Source: a virus. Taken from it: a DNA stretch of 64,000 bases. The stretch's first letter is position 1. Each line of letters opens with the position of its first letter. Location of the stretch: positions 1-64,000 of IMG/VR virus record IMGVR_UViG_3300020180_000013. One strand, written 5' to 3'. Positions 44,383 to 55,200 of this stretch are shown piece by piece. Under the pieces are notes generated by a model, which had not been told where the DNA came from, made no database searches, and was given only the letters and a program-made list of their open reading frames with translations. The position numbers and the translations under genes were made by a program.

Positions 44383-47297
44383 TATCTTTGTTGCTGAAGT
44401 TGATTAATATTAGTTATTGGCTTAGATGTTGTATTTAAAGATCTGGCTTCTTCATTTGCCTGATGCTGTAGCTTCTGAATATATTTAATTTGTTGAACAT
44501 ATATATCAGCACTAGTAAAGCTATTAATACCAAAATTAGGAGCATTAACTTTTATATACTTTTCTCCATCCCATGCTTGCATGTATCCTGACTGAGTAAT
44601 AGTTCCTTGAGGTGTCTTAGTTATTGTAATAGATCCGGCATCTGGATAATCATTAATAGTAATAGGTTTTGTATTGATCACTATATCATAAGGTCCTCTC
44701 TGAAACTTATTCATAAATTCAGGGGGAACTTTATCCCTGTCCATATATACAGTAATACCTTCTCTGTATTTTTTATCTCCTGTGATACCTGGAGTTTTTG
44801 GTGTTCCTTTATATTTAGTCTGCTCTGCCCAGTTACCTTCAGGTGCAATATGAAAAGCTACTTTACTAGGATCTCCTAATGCTATACCACTAAATGTAAG
44901 ATCTCCTATTGGTCTTTTAAGATCACTATCTTTATAATTACCATTAGTGATATCAGCCATAAATCTATCAAGTACTTCTACAGCTTCTGGATCATTCTCT
45001 GGTAACTCTGAAGAACCATAACCATAACTTACAGCTAGAGCTCCCTTCTTTTTATAACCTTGAAATAATCTAATACCATCCATCATACTTTCATCTTCTG
45101 AAGCACCATCCATATGAGAAGTGACTGCATTGGTTCCTTTACCTCCTGTAAATGTATTAGCTATACCACCTAACTGAACTGATGGATCCCATGTTTGGAT
45201 AACCGGTTTTCCTCCTACAGAAGGGTTTCCCCGGTAGAGCTTGGCATGTAGATCTAATAGATCATCATAATCTGAAACTGCTGCTTTATAAACATTAGTG
45301 TATTCTTTGGGATCACTAAAGAAAGTCCCTGGTCCACCTGCTGTGAGTGGTTGATCTAATGTTACTGATTTTGGTGTGGCATGTTTATTAGCCCAGTTTG
45401 TTGCAAACTGTTCTCTACTAAGAACTTCTCCTTTATCTGTAATAAGAGTTTGGAACATCTCTCTTTTGTTCTCAGGAACATCAGCTGAAGATTGAGCATA
45501 TGTTCTTAATCTCTGAAGATTGCCTTTCTTAATCTTATCATAAGTTAACCATAGATCAGTATCTAACTTAACTTTATCTTCTGTTGGTTTTAGTTCTCCA
45601 TATAAGCCAGTATATAATTGTTGAGTTACTGGGAGATTTACATAGTCTTTTGCATAAGTATAAATCTTGCCTCTATTAGCAGCATAGTTTTTTCCATCTG
45701 CAATATCTTCAGTTCTGAACTTGTTAGTATTTCTATCATAATCAGAACCAAATATTTTATATAAATCATTAGCTGCACTTTTACCTTCAGCACTATTAGG
45801 ATCATTATCTACCAATGATTGTAAGTTATTAGCTATCTTTTTTAAATAAATATCTTGTGCACTATTTACCTTTCCATATTGCTCCATAAATTTATCTTGA
45901 AGCTCAGTCTCAGTATCTATGATATCTGCAGTAGCAGATGCTCCTTGGAATTTATCCGGAGCTGGTTGCCATATATTATTATTTAGAGCTCCTGTTCTGG
46001 TCTTACCTAATTCTTTTTTAGCTGCTTCATAGGTAAGTCTTTGACTCCAGTTTAATTTCTGGAGTTCTATAGCATTAAGATGAGACTCATGCATCTCTTG
46101 TAATCTAAGAGCATGATCATAAGAACTCTTTGCATATGGATCTGCTTCTATTTTAGTTTCACTGGTTAGATCAGCATAATTTTTAGCAGCATGAAGAAGG
46201 TCATTAGTTAAGAGAGAATTAGATACTGCCTTATCTATTCTCCATCTAAGAGCTTTTTTATCAGCACCTATTAATACATTTTTATCGAGATAGTTTAAAG
46301 TCTCTTTATGAAACTCCTCTGCAGTATTTAATACATCTGATTGTGCATTAAAAGATAAATACTGAGTGATAAGAGGATCATCTTGATCTAGTCCTCCACT
46401 ATTATTTATTTTGTTAGCAATGATTTCTCTTTTTGCACTAATATCAGATTTAGAATCAGATACTCTTTTTGTATTTATATTAGCAGATCTTTCAGCTGTA
46501 CTTAATGCATTATTTAAATAGAAATTTTCTGCAGCATCTTCACTTCCATATACTCCAACATTAGACTTCATGAAATCTTTTCTAGTAAGATATGCCTGAA
46601 TATCAGACACCTCTCTTGCTACTGGATCACTTCCAAATACTCCTAGAAAATACTCAGAGAGAGGAGTATACATAGCTGCACCATTTTTTTGAGTAACTAT
46701 ATACCGGCCATCAGGAGACCATGAGATAGACTTAATATCAAATCCCATATCCTTTGCATTCTTAATAGCTTTCTCTTGTATACTTATATATGGAGTATAT
46801 CTTGGATCCTCCATAGAAGATGCATTATGATTATCAGCTGCTTTTGCAAAATCTTCAGCTTGATAATTAAGAGCTCTTACTCCACCTTCCCACCATTTTG
46901 CTCCACAATCAACACAATTTCTAAATCCTTCTGCTCTTGTTAATTGGTTCTGGTATTTTTTAGTCCAGGCCATGTTTTTCATAATGTTCTTATCATCTAT
47001 CAATGGCTGGAATACTTGGTAAGCAGCATCTGTATTTTGCTCTTGTGAAAGATCAAGTGTTGATACTTTTTGAATACTTGATTCTATATCTTTGAAAAAT
47101 TTATCCCGGGTTTCATTATCTACACTTCCTAACATAGGAGAATTAAGAAGAGATCCATAAATTCCACTGATCTTGTTATATCCTTGGTTATACTGTGCCT
47201 CTTTTCTCTCAAGCCCTGCTTGATAAAAATTTAGATCCGGCTGAAAAGGTTGGATATGTGGTATGTAATCGGTAATACCTGGTATATAACTAGCCAT
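44382..47297 (-). CDS. Putative virion cargo protein, 971 aa
   Basis: Function inferred from place and composition. The N-terminus MASYIPGITDYIPHIQPFQP leads into FYQAGLERKEAQYNQGYNKI, an opening that I recall from crAss-like phage structural genes. Most of the protein is charged helix with little hydrophobic core. Gly- and Asp-rich parts appear toward the C-terminus (KEYTNVYKAAVSDYDDL, GGKGTNAVTSHMDGA). It lies between the structural pair and the giants, where crAss-like phages encode proteins stored inside the virion. The stop overlaps the next gene's ATG. Confidence 0.65.
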   Translation of the reverse strand: MASYIPGITDYIPHIQPFQPDLNFYQAGLERKEAQYNQGYNKISGIYGSLLNSPMLGSVDNETRDKFFKDIESSIQKVSTLDLSQEQNTDAAYQVFQPLIDDKNIMKNMAWTKKYQNQLTRAEGFRNCVDCGAKWWEGGVRALNYQAEDFAKAADNHNASSMEDPRYTPYISIQEKAIKNAKDMGFDIKSISWSPDGRYIVTQKNGAAMYTPLSEYFLGVFGSDPVAREVSDIQAYLTRKDFMKSNVGVYGSEDAAENFYLNNALSTAERSANINTKRVSDSKSDISAKREIIANKINNSGGLDQDDPLITQYLSFNAQSDVLNTAEEFHKETLNYLDKNVLIGADKKALRWRIDKAVSNSLLTNDLLHAAKNYADLTSETKIEADPYAKSSYDHALRLQEMHESHLNAIELQKLNWSQRLTYEAAKKELGKTRTGALNNNIWQPAPDKFQGASATADIIDTETELQDKFMEQYGKVNSAQDIYLKKIANNLQSLVDNDPNSAEGKSAANDLYKIFGSDYDRNTNKFRTEDIADGKNYAANRGKIYTYAKDYVNLPVTQQLYTGLYGELKPTEDKVKLDTDLWLTYDKIKKGNLQRLRTYAQSSADVPENKREMFQTLITDKGEVLSREQFATNWANKHATPKSVTLDQPLTAGGPGTFFSDPKEYTNVYKAAVSDYDDLLDLHAKLYRGNPSVGGKPVIQTWDPSVQLGGIANTFTGGKGTNAVTSHMDGASEDESMMDGIRLFQGYKKKGALAVSYGYGSSELPENDPEAVEVLDRFMADITNGNYKDSDLKRPIGDLTFSGIALGDPSKVAFHIAPEGNWAEQTKYKGTPKTPGITGDKKYREGITVYMDRDKVPPEFMNKFQRGPYDIVINTKPITINDYPDAGSITITKTPQGTITQSGYMQAWDGEKYIKVNAPNFGINSFTSADIYVQQIKYIQKLQHQANEEARSLNTTSKPITNINQLQQQR

Positions 47298-47390
47298 AGA
47301 TTATGTATGTGGGATAAAAATAGTACAATTTTATTACAAGTTTAAATTAAATTTAATATAAATCTTTAAGTTTAAACCTGTGATAATAAG

Positions 47391-49625
47391 TTATTCATTA
47401 TTCATATAATTTGTAATAGGAGTTGCTTGTCTATTGGCATATCCTCTTTGTAAATTATCCTCAGGAGAAGGATCGAAATCCTGTCCTGTTTTTACATCAA
47501 GTCCCATGATCTTAGCTAACTGATTCGGAGGAACATTTGGATACTTATTAATAGCATCTGAAAGAGCTTGAGCTTGTGCATGGTATTCACTTCCTGAAGG
47601 ACCTGGTTTCATTTTAGATCCTTTATAGAACCCTTGCATACCACCAGTGTTGGGGTCATTTTGATTATGTAGATACTGAGTATTGAGTACTTGGGCATTA
47701 GCTCTATTAGTTACTGCATCTATATAAGATGATCTTAGCTCTTGCCGGGCCATGTTTTTGGCATTATCAAACTGTTGATTAGCTATAGTAGTTTTATCAT
47801 ATAGATCTCTGGCTATATTAACATTAGCTTCATTAGATTTATTCATGATATCAGCCTTCATACCGGCAAATTTATCAGCCTCTCCAACATTAAGATTATT
47901 ATACTTCCCTAGGATATCAGCTGCATTCCTTGCTCCTTGTCCTTGTATACCAGAAAAGGTTGCTGCATATTGCTGAGGATTTCCAAAAGCTGTAGCTCCT
48001 TGAGTACCTATCTGCATCTGTTCTGCATTAGATGCTAGTTCTCTTGTAGGATCATAAAATGTAGGTTCAGGTACAAAAGGAGATATAGAAGGAGACCATG
48101 GAAGATATTTCTTTACTCTTAAGAAATCTCCTGCAGCTCCTGCTGTTTTAATTTTATCCTGTAACCACCATGGAGCTTTAACTCTTTGTTGAGTAAGTTG
48201 TAAATCCTTAGGTATAATATTAGATGCCTCTCCTTGTTGCTCCTGAGCTCCTCTCATTTCAGCTGGGGCCGGTGTTTGTTTAGGTAACATAGCCTGGCCT
48301 ACTGTAGTGTTTCCAAACCATCCATCTACTGGACTAATAGGTTTAGCTCCTTTACCATAAGTTTGATCAGCTACTCCTACAGGAGATAAATTAAAATTCT
48401 CCAAGATGGGTTTAAATTCCGGAGAATCTGAAAGATCTGAGATTACTCTATAAGCACTTTGAAAGCTCTTGATCTCATCCTCACTCATAGGATCTAATCC
48501 AAGTTTCTTAGCTTCTTTAGTATATGTCTCATTCTTCTTAGTTCCTCTATCCCATGATCTGGTCTTTAAAGCTTCTTTACTAGTAGCAGAAGGGTGAGCT
48601 TTCTGAATAGTGAATATTTGTTTTTGGGCCTTTAGAAAGTTATTGATTACATCTTCTTTAGAATCTGTTTTTCCTTTATTCTCAGGTTTGTTTTTCCACT
48701 CCTCATATATCTTATCTCTTAATGGTTCATTTCCAGGACTGGTTAAAGTAGTCTGAAGAAGATTATAAGCCTGAGTATAATAATCTGCTTTCTCTACAGG
48801 TTGTACATTACCTCCTTCGTGCATTAATGCATTGCCTTTATTTGCCCAATCTTGGGGGCCAGCATGAAATGGTCCACCACTATTGTATGGTTTCTTAGAT
48901 ATCTTTACTTTAGATACCTGCATTCCATATTTTGCTGTTGGTTGTTCTGGGCCTGGAGCAGAAGCTATCTCAGCTGCCTTTTGTACTGGAGCTTTTAATG
49001 GTAAGATCTGATCTGGTTCAATACCGGTAACTGCAAGATAAGGTAAAGCTATACTAGGAATTCCCTGAGGAAATCCTTTTTTGGCTTCTTGTACAAGAGC
49101 TAGTTTACCCAACTTGATATTATAAGATGCTATCATATTTTCTGCATCCTGGATTCTTACTTTATCAGATTGATTATCTGGATCAGCTAATATCTTTCTT
49201 TGTTCATTTATATTATACTGTTTAGCTAATTCAGCTGGGGTATAACTACCTTTTGATTTTCCAAAGAACTTAAGGATATCAGGATCTTTAATCTTTAACT
49301 TTTTAGTGTCTGAGAAAATGAAAGAATCATCTGGTAAATTTAAAGGAGTTCCTCCTTCAGAATGTTTCTTTCCTCCTATTTTATAATGAGCAGCTAGGCC
49401 AGCTACATTTGGTATGTATGCTGTCTCACCTTTTTCAGCTTCTAGATTGGAGTCCTCTTCCGGAACTGGTTGTAAAGTTTGTTGAACAGATTCTTTAGGT
49501 TCAGCCCAGTCATTAGGTTTATAAATAGGATAAATTAGATTGCCCTGATCTATTGATCTGAATCCTGTAGAACCTCCTCCTTTATAAGGAGATGCTTTCT
49601 TTTTAATTTTTACTTTTCTCATCAA
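47391..49625 (-). CDS. Structural protein, 744 aa
   Basis: Function not proven. The N-terminus is basic and Gly/Ser-rich (KKKASPYKGGGSTGFRSIDQ). A domain with IGGKKHSEGGTPLNLPDDSF follows, then a helical region and a long glutamine- and alanine-rich part (EMRGAQEQQGEASNIIPKDL). The last 200 residues form a helical repeat of Asn/Ala-rich heptads. The sequence HSEGGTPLNLPDDS also occurs, as far as I recall, in virion proteins of other crAss-like phages. Its neighbours suggest an internal or tail-associated virion component. Only two bases separate it from the upstream gene. Confidence 0.6.
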   Translation of the reverse strand: MMRKVKIKKKASPYKGGGSTGFRSIDQGNLIYPIYKPNDWAEPKESVQQTLQPVPEEDSNLEAEKGETAYIPNVAGLAAHYKIGGKKHSEGGTPLNLPDDSFIFSDTKKLKIKDPDILKFFGKSKGSYTPAELAKQYNINEQRKILADPDNQSDKVRIQDAENMIASYNIKLGKLALVQEAKKGFPQGIPSIALPYLAVTGIEPDQILPLKAPVQKAAEIASAPGPEQPTAKYGMQVSKVKISKKPYNSGGPFHAGPQDWANKGNALMHEGGNVQPVEKADYYTQAYNLLQTTLTSPGNEPLRDKIYEEWKNKPENKGKTDSKEDVINNFLKAQKQIFTIQKAHPSATSKEALKTRSWDRGTKKNETYTKEAKKLGLDPMSEDEIKSFQSAYRVISDLSDSPEFKPILENFNLSPVGVADQTYGKGAKPISPVDGWFGNTTVGQAMLPKQTPAPAEMRGAQEQQGEASNIIPKDLQLTQQRVKAPWWLQDKIKTAGAAGDFLRVKKYLPWSPSISPFVPEPTFYDPTRELASNAEQMQIGTQGATAFGNPQQYAATFSGIQGQGARNAADILGKYNNLNVGEADKFAGMKADIMNKSNEANVNIARDLYDKTTIANQQFDNAKNMARQELRSSYIDAVTNRANAQVLNTQYLHNQNDPNTGGMQGFYKGSKMKPGPSGSEYHAQAQALSDAINKYPNVPPNQLAKIMGLDVKTGQDFDPSPEDNLQRGYANRQATPITNYMNNE

Positions 49626-49627
49626 TA

Positions 49628-51616
49628 TTAGTCTAAGTATTCAACATCATATCCCTGATTTTTCAGGTCTTGTATTTCAGTATCTGATAAGTAATATTCT
49701 CCTCCTTGATCATAAGATCCTCCATATTTTCTATACTGGCCGGCAGCTCCTGTAAATTGGGTTGGTATCATTTGATCAGCTCTGAAGTATCCTTGATTAA
49801 TATCATAATTTCCTCTTGATCCTGCATTACCCGGGGTACTTGTGAATACTTGATCAGCATGAGTTTTATCTCTTAATTGCTTCTCCCTAGTTTTTCTGTC
49901 TCTCGTATTAAAGATATTAGTCAATGCTTCCATGCCGAGTATACCCATATTGGCTTGATCTTCTCCTGACATTGTTCCTTGATTAAATTTAAAAGTAGAT
50001 GATGGAGGTGTTGAAGTTGTATTTGGTCCATACATATCTCCTGCTGCAGATTGTTGATTAAACTGAGCAGCTTGAACTGCTATAGCATTACTTTGTCCTT
50101 GTATGAGATCACTCTGATATCCTTGAAGTTGTTGATTGGTAGCATTAAGATCAGACTGAGTTCCCATATATGTAGTACTTGCATAAGGGTTCATTTCTGC
50201 TATAGGTGCCATATTGTTGGCATTAAGTAGTCTTGGATCATAACAAATAGAGAATGGATTATGCATATCTTCCTCACTACATACCGGTTTGTCATTCATT
50301 TCTCTACCAGTAACCTGAGTTCCGTCTTGTGCATATTGAGGAATAAATTTTCTTATATTATTTCCATCATTTTCTGGAGTAAAGAACTGATCATTTATAC
50401 CACCATCTTGTTTTTTATGAAATCCATGATGTTTTTTAAACGTCTTAGCTAAATTATATTGAGGAGATCCCGGAGGACATCCTGGTTTACCTAAAGGAGT
50501 ACATCTTCCTTTTTTAAGATTTTTAGGAATCCAATTTCCTCCCTTTTTCATATATCCCATATCTTCCATTCCACTAGTCATCTCAGCATCTGACATTATA
50601 GAACCATCTGGCATATGATGAAATGTAGCATGAGGAATCATCTCTTCATGTACAGCATCTAATGAGGTATTTTTTAACCAATCCATGAAATCATTTTTCT
50701 TTTCATCAAGCATATTACTTGAATTGAAATCTGTAGATCCTCCCTCTTGCATAGCTCCTCCACATTCTTTACAGGGAACTCCTCCCATGTTAAACATAAC
50801 AGGAGGAATGTTAAGATTATTAGTAGATCCTCCATAGTTGAATCCATATTTATTAGCTCCTGGTTTATGTATATTAATTCCAAGATTTTGTACACCTCTT
50901 CTTTGAGATTTAGGAACCGTAGGAGGATTAGTATATGGCTTTATCTGACCTATGTATGAATCAGAAGTAATATCAGAAGGATTATTATTAAGATTATTCA
51001 TTACCGGTTCTACAGGAAATGTAGCAGGAGGTTGTGTTGGAGGAGGTGTAGTTCTCTTAGCTTTAGGAGCAGACACATCAGGAGTATAATATGGATTATT
51101 AGGATTATTCCATTCTGGAGTACCTTGTGGAATTGTTTTATATGCTCTATAATCTCCTGAAGGAGTTAAGAATTGGGATGATCCAGCATCTTTGGTATAG
51201 CCTAATGCATATAACTGATCTGTTGATAAAGGTTGTTGACCAGATGGTAAATATTGACTTAATAAAGTAGGATCAAATCCTTTAGGATAACTTGTATTAG
51301 TTCCTCCTGTTTGGTAGTTTCCTTTTAATCGTTTCATATTATCTGATATTAAATTAGGACTGCCTCCTTGTTTTAGCTTTTTATACTGATTCATGATTTG
51401 TTTAGTTGCAGGAATTTCTAATACATGTGAATGATCTGGAAAATGATACTCTTCTCCTGGTTTAGCTAGTACTGGATCACCAGTACCATTCTCTCCCATT
51501 GGAATAAGAAGTAGTTTTTTATCTACTCCTTTCATAGTTATTCTATTAGAGTTTATAACATTAAATGGGTTATTAACATCCGGAGAATTTTTTTTATATC
51601 CTAAGTTAGAAAACAT
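49628..51616 (-). CDS. Structural protein, glycine- and glutamine-rich, 662 aa
   Basis: Function not proven. Many short lysine-glycine-glycine motifs (KKLKQGGSPNLI, YMKKGGNWIPK) occur, as does a Pro/Thr-rich stretch (TPPPTQPPATFPVEP). Cysteine pairs lie in GGVPCKECGG and GRCTPLGKPGCPPGSP. The low-complexity content points to an extended virion protein, perhaps an adhesin or capsid-internal scaffold. It is separated from its likely partner, the 1680-residue protein, by a homing endonuclease gene. Only the N-terminal 60 residues look like a folded domain. Confidence 0.55.
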   Translation of the reverse strand: MFSNLGYKKNSPDVNNPFNVINSNRITMKGVDKKLLLIPMGENGTGDPVLAKPGEEYHFPDHSHVLEIPATKQIMNQYKKLKQGGSPNLISDNMKRLKGNYQTGGTNTSYPKGFDPTLLSQYLPSGQQPLSTDQLYALGYTKDAGSSQFLTPSGDYRAYKTIPQGTPEWNNPNNPYYTPDVSAPKAKRTTPPPTQPPATFPVEPVMNNLNNNPSDITSDSYIGQIKPYTNPPTVPKSQRRGVQNLGINIHKPGANKYGFNYGGSTNNLNIPPVMFNMGGVPCKECGGAMQEGGSTDFNSSNMLDEKKNDFMDWLKNTSLDAVHEEMIPHATFHHMPDGSIMSDAEMTSGMEDMGYMKKGGNWIPKNLKKGRCTPLGKPGCPPGSPQYNLAKTFKKHHGFHKKQDGGINDQFFTPENDGNNIRKFIPQYAQDGTQVTGREMNDKPVCSEEDMHNPFSICYDPRLLNANNMAPIAEMNPYASTTYMGTQSDLNATNQQLQGYQSDLIQGQSNAIAVQAAQFNQQSAAGDMYGPNTTSTPPSSTFKFNQGTMSGEDQANMGILGMEALTNIFNTRDRKTREKQLRDKTHADQVFTSTPGNAGSRGNYDINQGYFRADQMIPTQFTGAAGQYRKYGGSYDQGGEYYLSDTEIQDLKNQGYDVEYLD

Positions 51617-51618
51617 TA

Positions 51619-52266
51619 TTATAAAGATATACTATTTAGTCTCAATTTTCTTCTAGTTTCTATTTGTTTTTCTATAGATTCTCTAGTTCTAGGAATTCCT
51701 TTTAACTTATAATTGGATATTCCAGTCTTAGTTTTTATAATTTTTTCTATAGTTTCCTGAGAGTGACTTCTTCCTCTAAGTTTATCTCCTATTTTTTTTC
51801 TAGATTCTATAGATCTGGGAGTAGATGGACTCTTCCTTTTTATTCCCTCTAATTTTCTTCTTTTAACAGCTTCAGCTTTTCTTTTTAAGGTTTCTTCCGA
51901 TGGTTTATATCCTTTTTTAAATCCTCCTTTATTTTTAACTACATGGTTTCCTCTCCAGATACCTGATTTAAGTTGCATATTATATTCTGGATATAAATTA
52001 TCTAAATAATATTGTTCTCTAAAATATATTTCTTCTTTTTTACATAATTCTATAATAGAAAATTCAAAATTATCAGCTCCATATTTTTCATATGAATATT
52101 GTAAATGTTTATTATGATGTTTTTTTAAATTTAGCTTAGATAGATGTTGATTATATCTAGTTCTAAATGATATAGCACTTCCAATATAAAATTTTCCATT
52201 GATAATATTAGTTATTTTATATATTCCTGTACTATTAAAATTTATATAATCTCCTTGATAAATCAT
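51619..52266 (-). CDS. Free-standing GIY-YIG homing endonuclease
   Basis: 215 aa. The GIY-YIG module starts TGIYKITNIINGKFYIGSAI, with the Arg-tyrosine stretch FRTRYNQHLSKL and a Glu in FREQYYLDNLYPEYN. The lysine-rich C-terminal half has NUMOD3-like units (RSIESRKKIGDKLRGR, RTRESIEKQIETRRKL) that bind DNA. No intron is visible around it: it sits between two structural genes and overlaps the upstream gene's stop by four bases, so it is a SegA-like free-standing gene. It should promote its own spread by cutting related phages nearby. Confidence 0.92.
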   Translation of the reverse strand: MIYQGDYINFNSTGIYKITNIINGKFYIGSAISFRTRYNQHLSKLNLKKHHNKHLQYSYEKYGADNFEFSIIELCKKEEIYFREQYYLDNLYPEYNMQLKSGIWRGNHVVKNKGGFKKGYKPSEETLKRKAEAVKRRKLEGIKRKSPSTPRSIESRKKIGDKLRGRSHSQETIEKIIKTKTGISNYKLKGIPRTRESIEKQIETRRKLRLNSISL

Positions 52267-55200
52267 CGTTTAGATTCTAGTAATTTGGTTATTGCAATTT
52301 TTACAATCATTTTTACGTCACCTGATATTTTCCTTTGTAGGGACACGTAATTCAAATAGTGACGGAATTTTTTTCTTTCAAATGAATTCTTTTGATAATT
52401 AAGATTTAAAGGATTTAAGGTTCTTGTATATCCATTAGCATCATTAAGCCAGATTACTCTTTGGGCAGCTGAAAATTCTCCTCTATCATCTGTAATATCC
52501 CAGAAAGTATTAAATCTATATTTCTGTTCTACTTTACTATATAGTATATCAATATCTGTAGGATTAATTATAGGATAAAGTAGTCCCTTTATTGGATTGT
52601 TCTTTGGAGTAAGATTTAATTTTAATACTCCAGAGGTCTGCTCTGTGTTAGATATAATAGCCTGGTCAAAGTTAAAATCTAGTAATTGATATTTATTGAT
52701 TCCCGATAGATCATATTTATAACACTCCAGATAATACTCTAATGATCTTACTGTATTTACTATAGTCCCGGTAGAAGTTACATACTCTAATTCAAAAGGA
52801 TAATCTGTACCATAATAATTGCAGAAGCTATCTGTTCTATTATTGTGTCTCCATACCTCACCTTTCTTGGTGATAGGATTAGTAATAATAGACATAAAGT
52901 TATTCTTGCTTGGAATATATAGTTCCGGGTGCCAATCATGATGAGATACCCAACCACCATCTCCATTATTTGCTTTAGGACTGTAACTTACTGTCCAGGA
53001 AGCATCTTCAAAATATTGAGTATCTGTTAACTGAATTGGTGTGAATACTATATCCTGAGTATCATTTCCACTAATTAGTACTAAAGAACTACTTACTTCA
53101 TTATAAATGATCTGTCCTTTATATTGATCTCTAACTTTATAATCCTTCTTGCAGAAGTATATAGTCTCTAGTTGATTATCATAAATAGATTGACATCCTA
53201 TACCAATAACTGGGTTATCGGTGTGTGGATAATTAGGAATATCCTGAGTTAAGAAATAAGGTAAATACTTTTTAAACCAGAACTTTAATCCTGAAAATGT
53301 TATATCTTTTAATCCCTGAGTTAACCTGAATACTTTACCTTGGTTCTCACTAATATAATATAATCCAAATGGTGTATTTAATATACTAAGTCTATTTTGA
53401 CATGATCCATACTCCAAGGAGTCATCTGCATTACTAACTGATTGTAATGGCTGGGAAAATAATCCTCCATCCCCAATTGTTATCTTGGTTCCTAATGAAG
53501 TTTGAAGAGTATCTACTCCTTGAAACTCTATAGGAGAAGCTGTGTCAAAAAGAATAAGGGCCCCAGATTTATTTATGGGTTTAATAGCTGTGATCTTGCT
53601 TTTGAAATCTTTATAATTATTAGCTAGGAATACTCTCCAGTAATCTTTCTTGTTCTCTAGATTCTGAGGTAGTGAATATATAGCCCTAAATGGAAAATAA
53701 GAAAAACACTTTTCTGCTATGATAGGATCATAATCTCTTGGTTGTTGATTACCCCATGAAATAAAGTTTATAAATAATCTGGATATAGATAGAGATATAT
53801 CATACTTGAAGAAGTTCCCGGCCTTAATAATCTTTGGAGCAAATAAAGCTGCAGTATCAGTATATCTATATGGATCATAATGTCTTTCTGAATCTTCATT
53901 ACCCCAGTCTCTGAGTTCTGTATTAATCTCTGATTCTACAAAGAAGTCTCTTACTCCTGATTGAAATAAATAAAAATATGCATCTTTTAATCCAAATCTT
54001 AATGCTCCAAAAATATTACTTAATACAGAACTTCCATTACTGATTCTATCTAGATTAGCCCTACCTGAAGGAAGACCTTCAGTTAAAGAATTTATACTTA
54101 AAAAACCTGGACCAGGAGTAATAAAATTTAAAAATCCTGTAAGAAATTCTCCTGTTTCATACTTGGTGAAATCAGCCCAGTATCTAGGAAAGTTAACCAT
54201 GTATTTTAATCTATAATTAAACTCTGTTCCATCTGGTTGACCTAATAACCAATCATAGAAATAGAAAAAGGTATTCTTCTCTGTATATCTGGTGATATAA
54301 GTATCTCCTCCAAAGATCGGAGGAGTGGCTTGATCAGTTAATAATTGTTCTTCTGTAACCGGATCTATAGAGTCAAATACACAAGTAATAGGAATCTCCT
54401 GGATAGAAGTCATCTGTCCATATTGATTCTCTATTCTTACTTTCAGAGCTGCATAATAGGTTGTAGTTACTGTGGTAAATTCTTTATCTGGATCTTTTAA
54501 AGTTATTGCACCAGTACCTAGTAGTGCTGCAGTGCTTATACTCTGTACTGTATTATCAGATCCTAGAGGATATGAGATAGCCTTTGTAGGATCAATCTCA
54601 ATAGCTACTGCTCTTCCTCTATAAAGATTATTTATTCTATAATTACTCCCAAAATCTTGAAACTGATTATCAAGATAATTAGCTGATGTAATTAATCTCC
54701 TTGTGTTTCCAGGTACTGCATTTCCTGCAGAGAAGTTGTCATAAAATCCATGAGATCTATATCTATATGCATATTGTCTATATGGAACTAATGATTCTAT
54801 TAATCTTAAAGCAGTGTCTGTACCTAATGTCCAATAGTATCCAAGAGTTACTAAACCGGTTAATGCTTTAGTAATAGGTCCTAAATAATCAGATGTGGCT
54901 AATTCCACACTCTCTGTGGTAGTTCCTGCAGTTAATCCTGGAAGAGCTCCTGCAGTATATCCGGCTGCTATTAAAGCTGTATCAGTATTAGGTAGCCCTA
55001 CTGCATCTGCAAGTACATTAAGTAATGTCATTGATGTAGGAGTAATAACTAACTGAGTAAGACTTGAATAAGCACCTAAAGCTATAGGTGCAGTTATTAA
55101 TCCTGGATCAAATCCTCCTATTACAGGAGCTATGAAACTAGTAGTAGAAGATTGAGGAGCCTGGTAAGTACGTGTTCTTTGTCCTCTGACAGCAAGTGCT

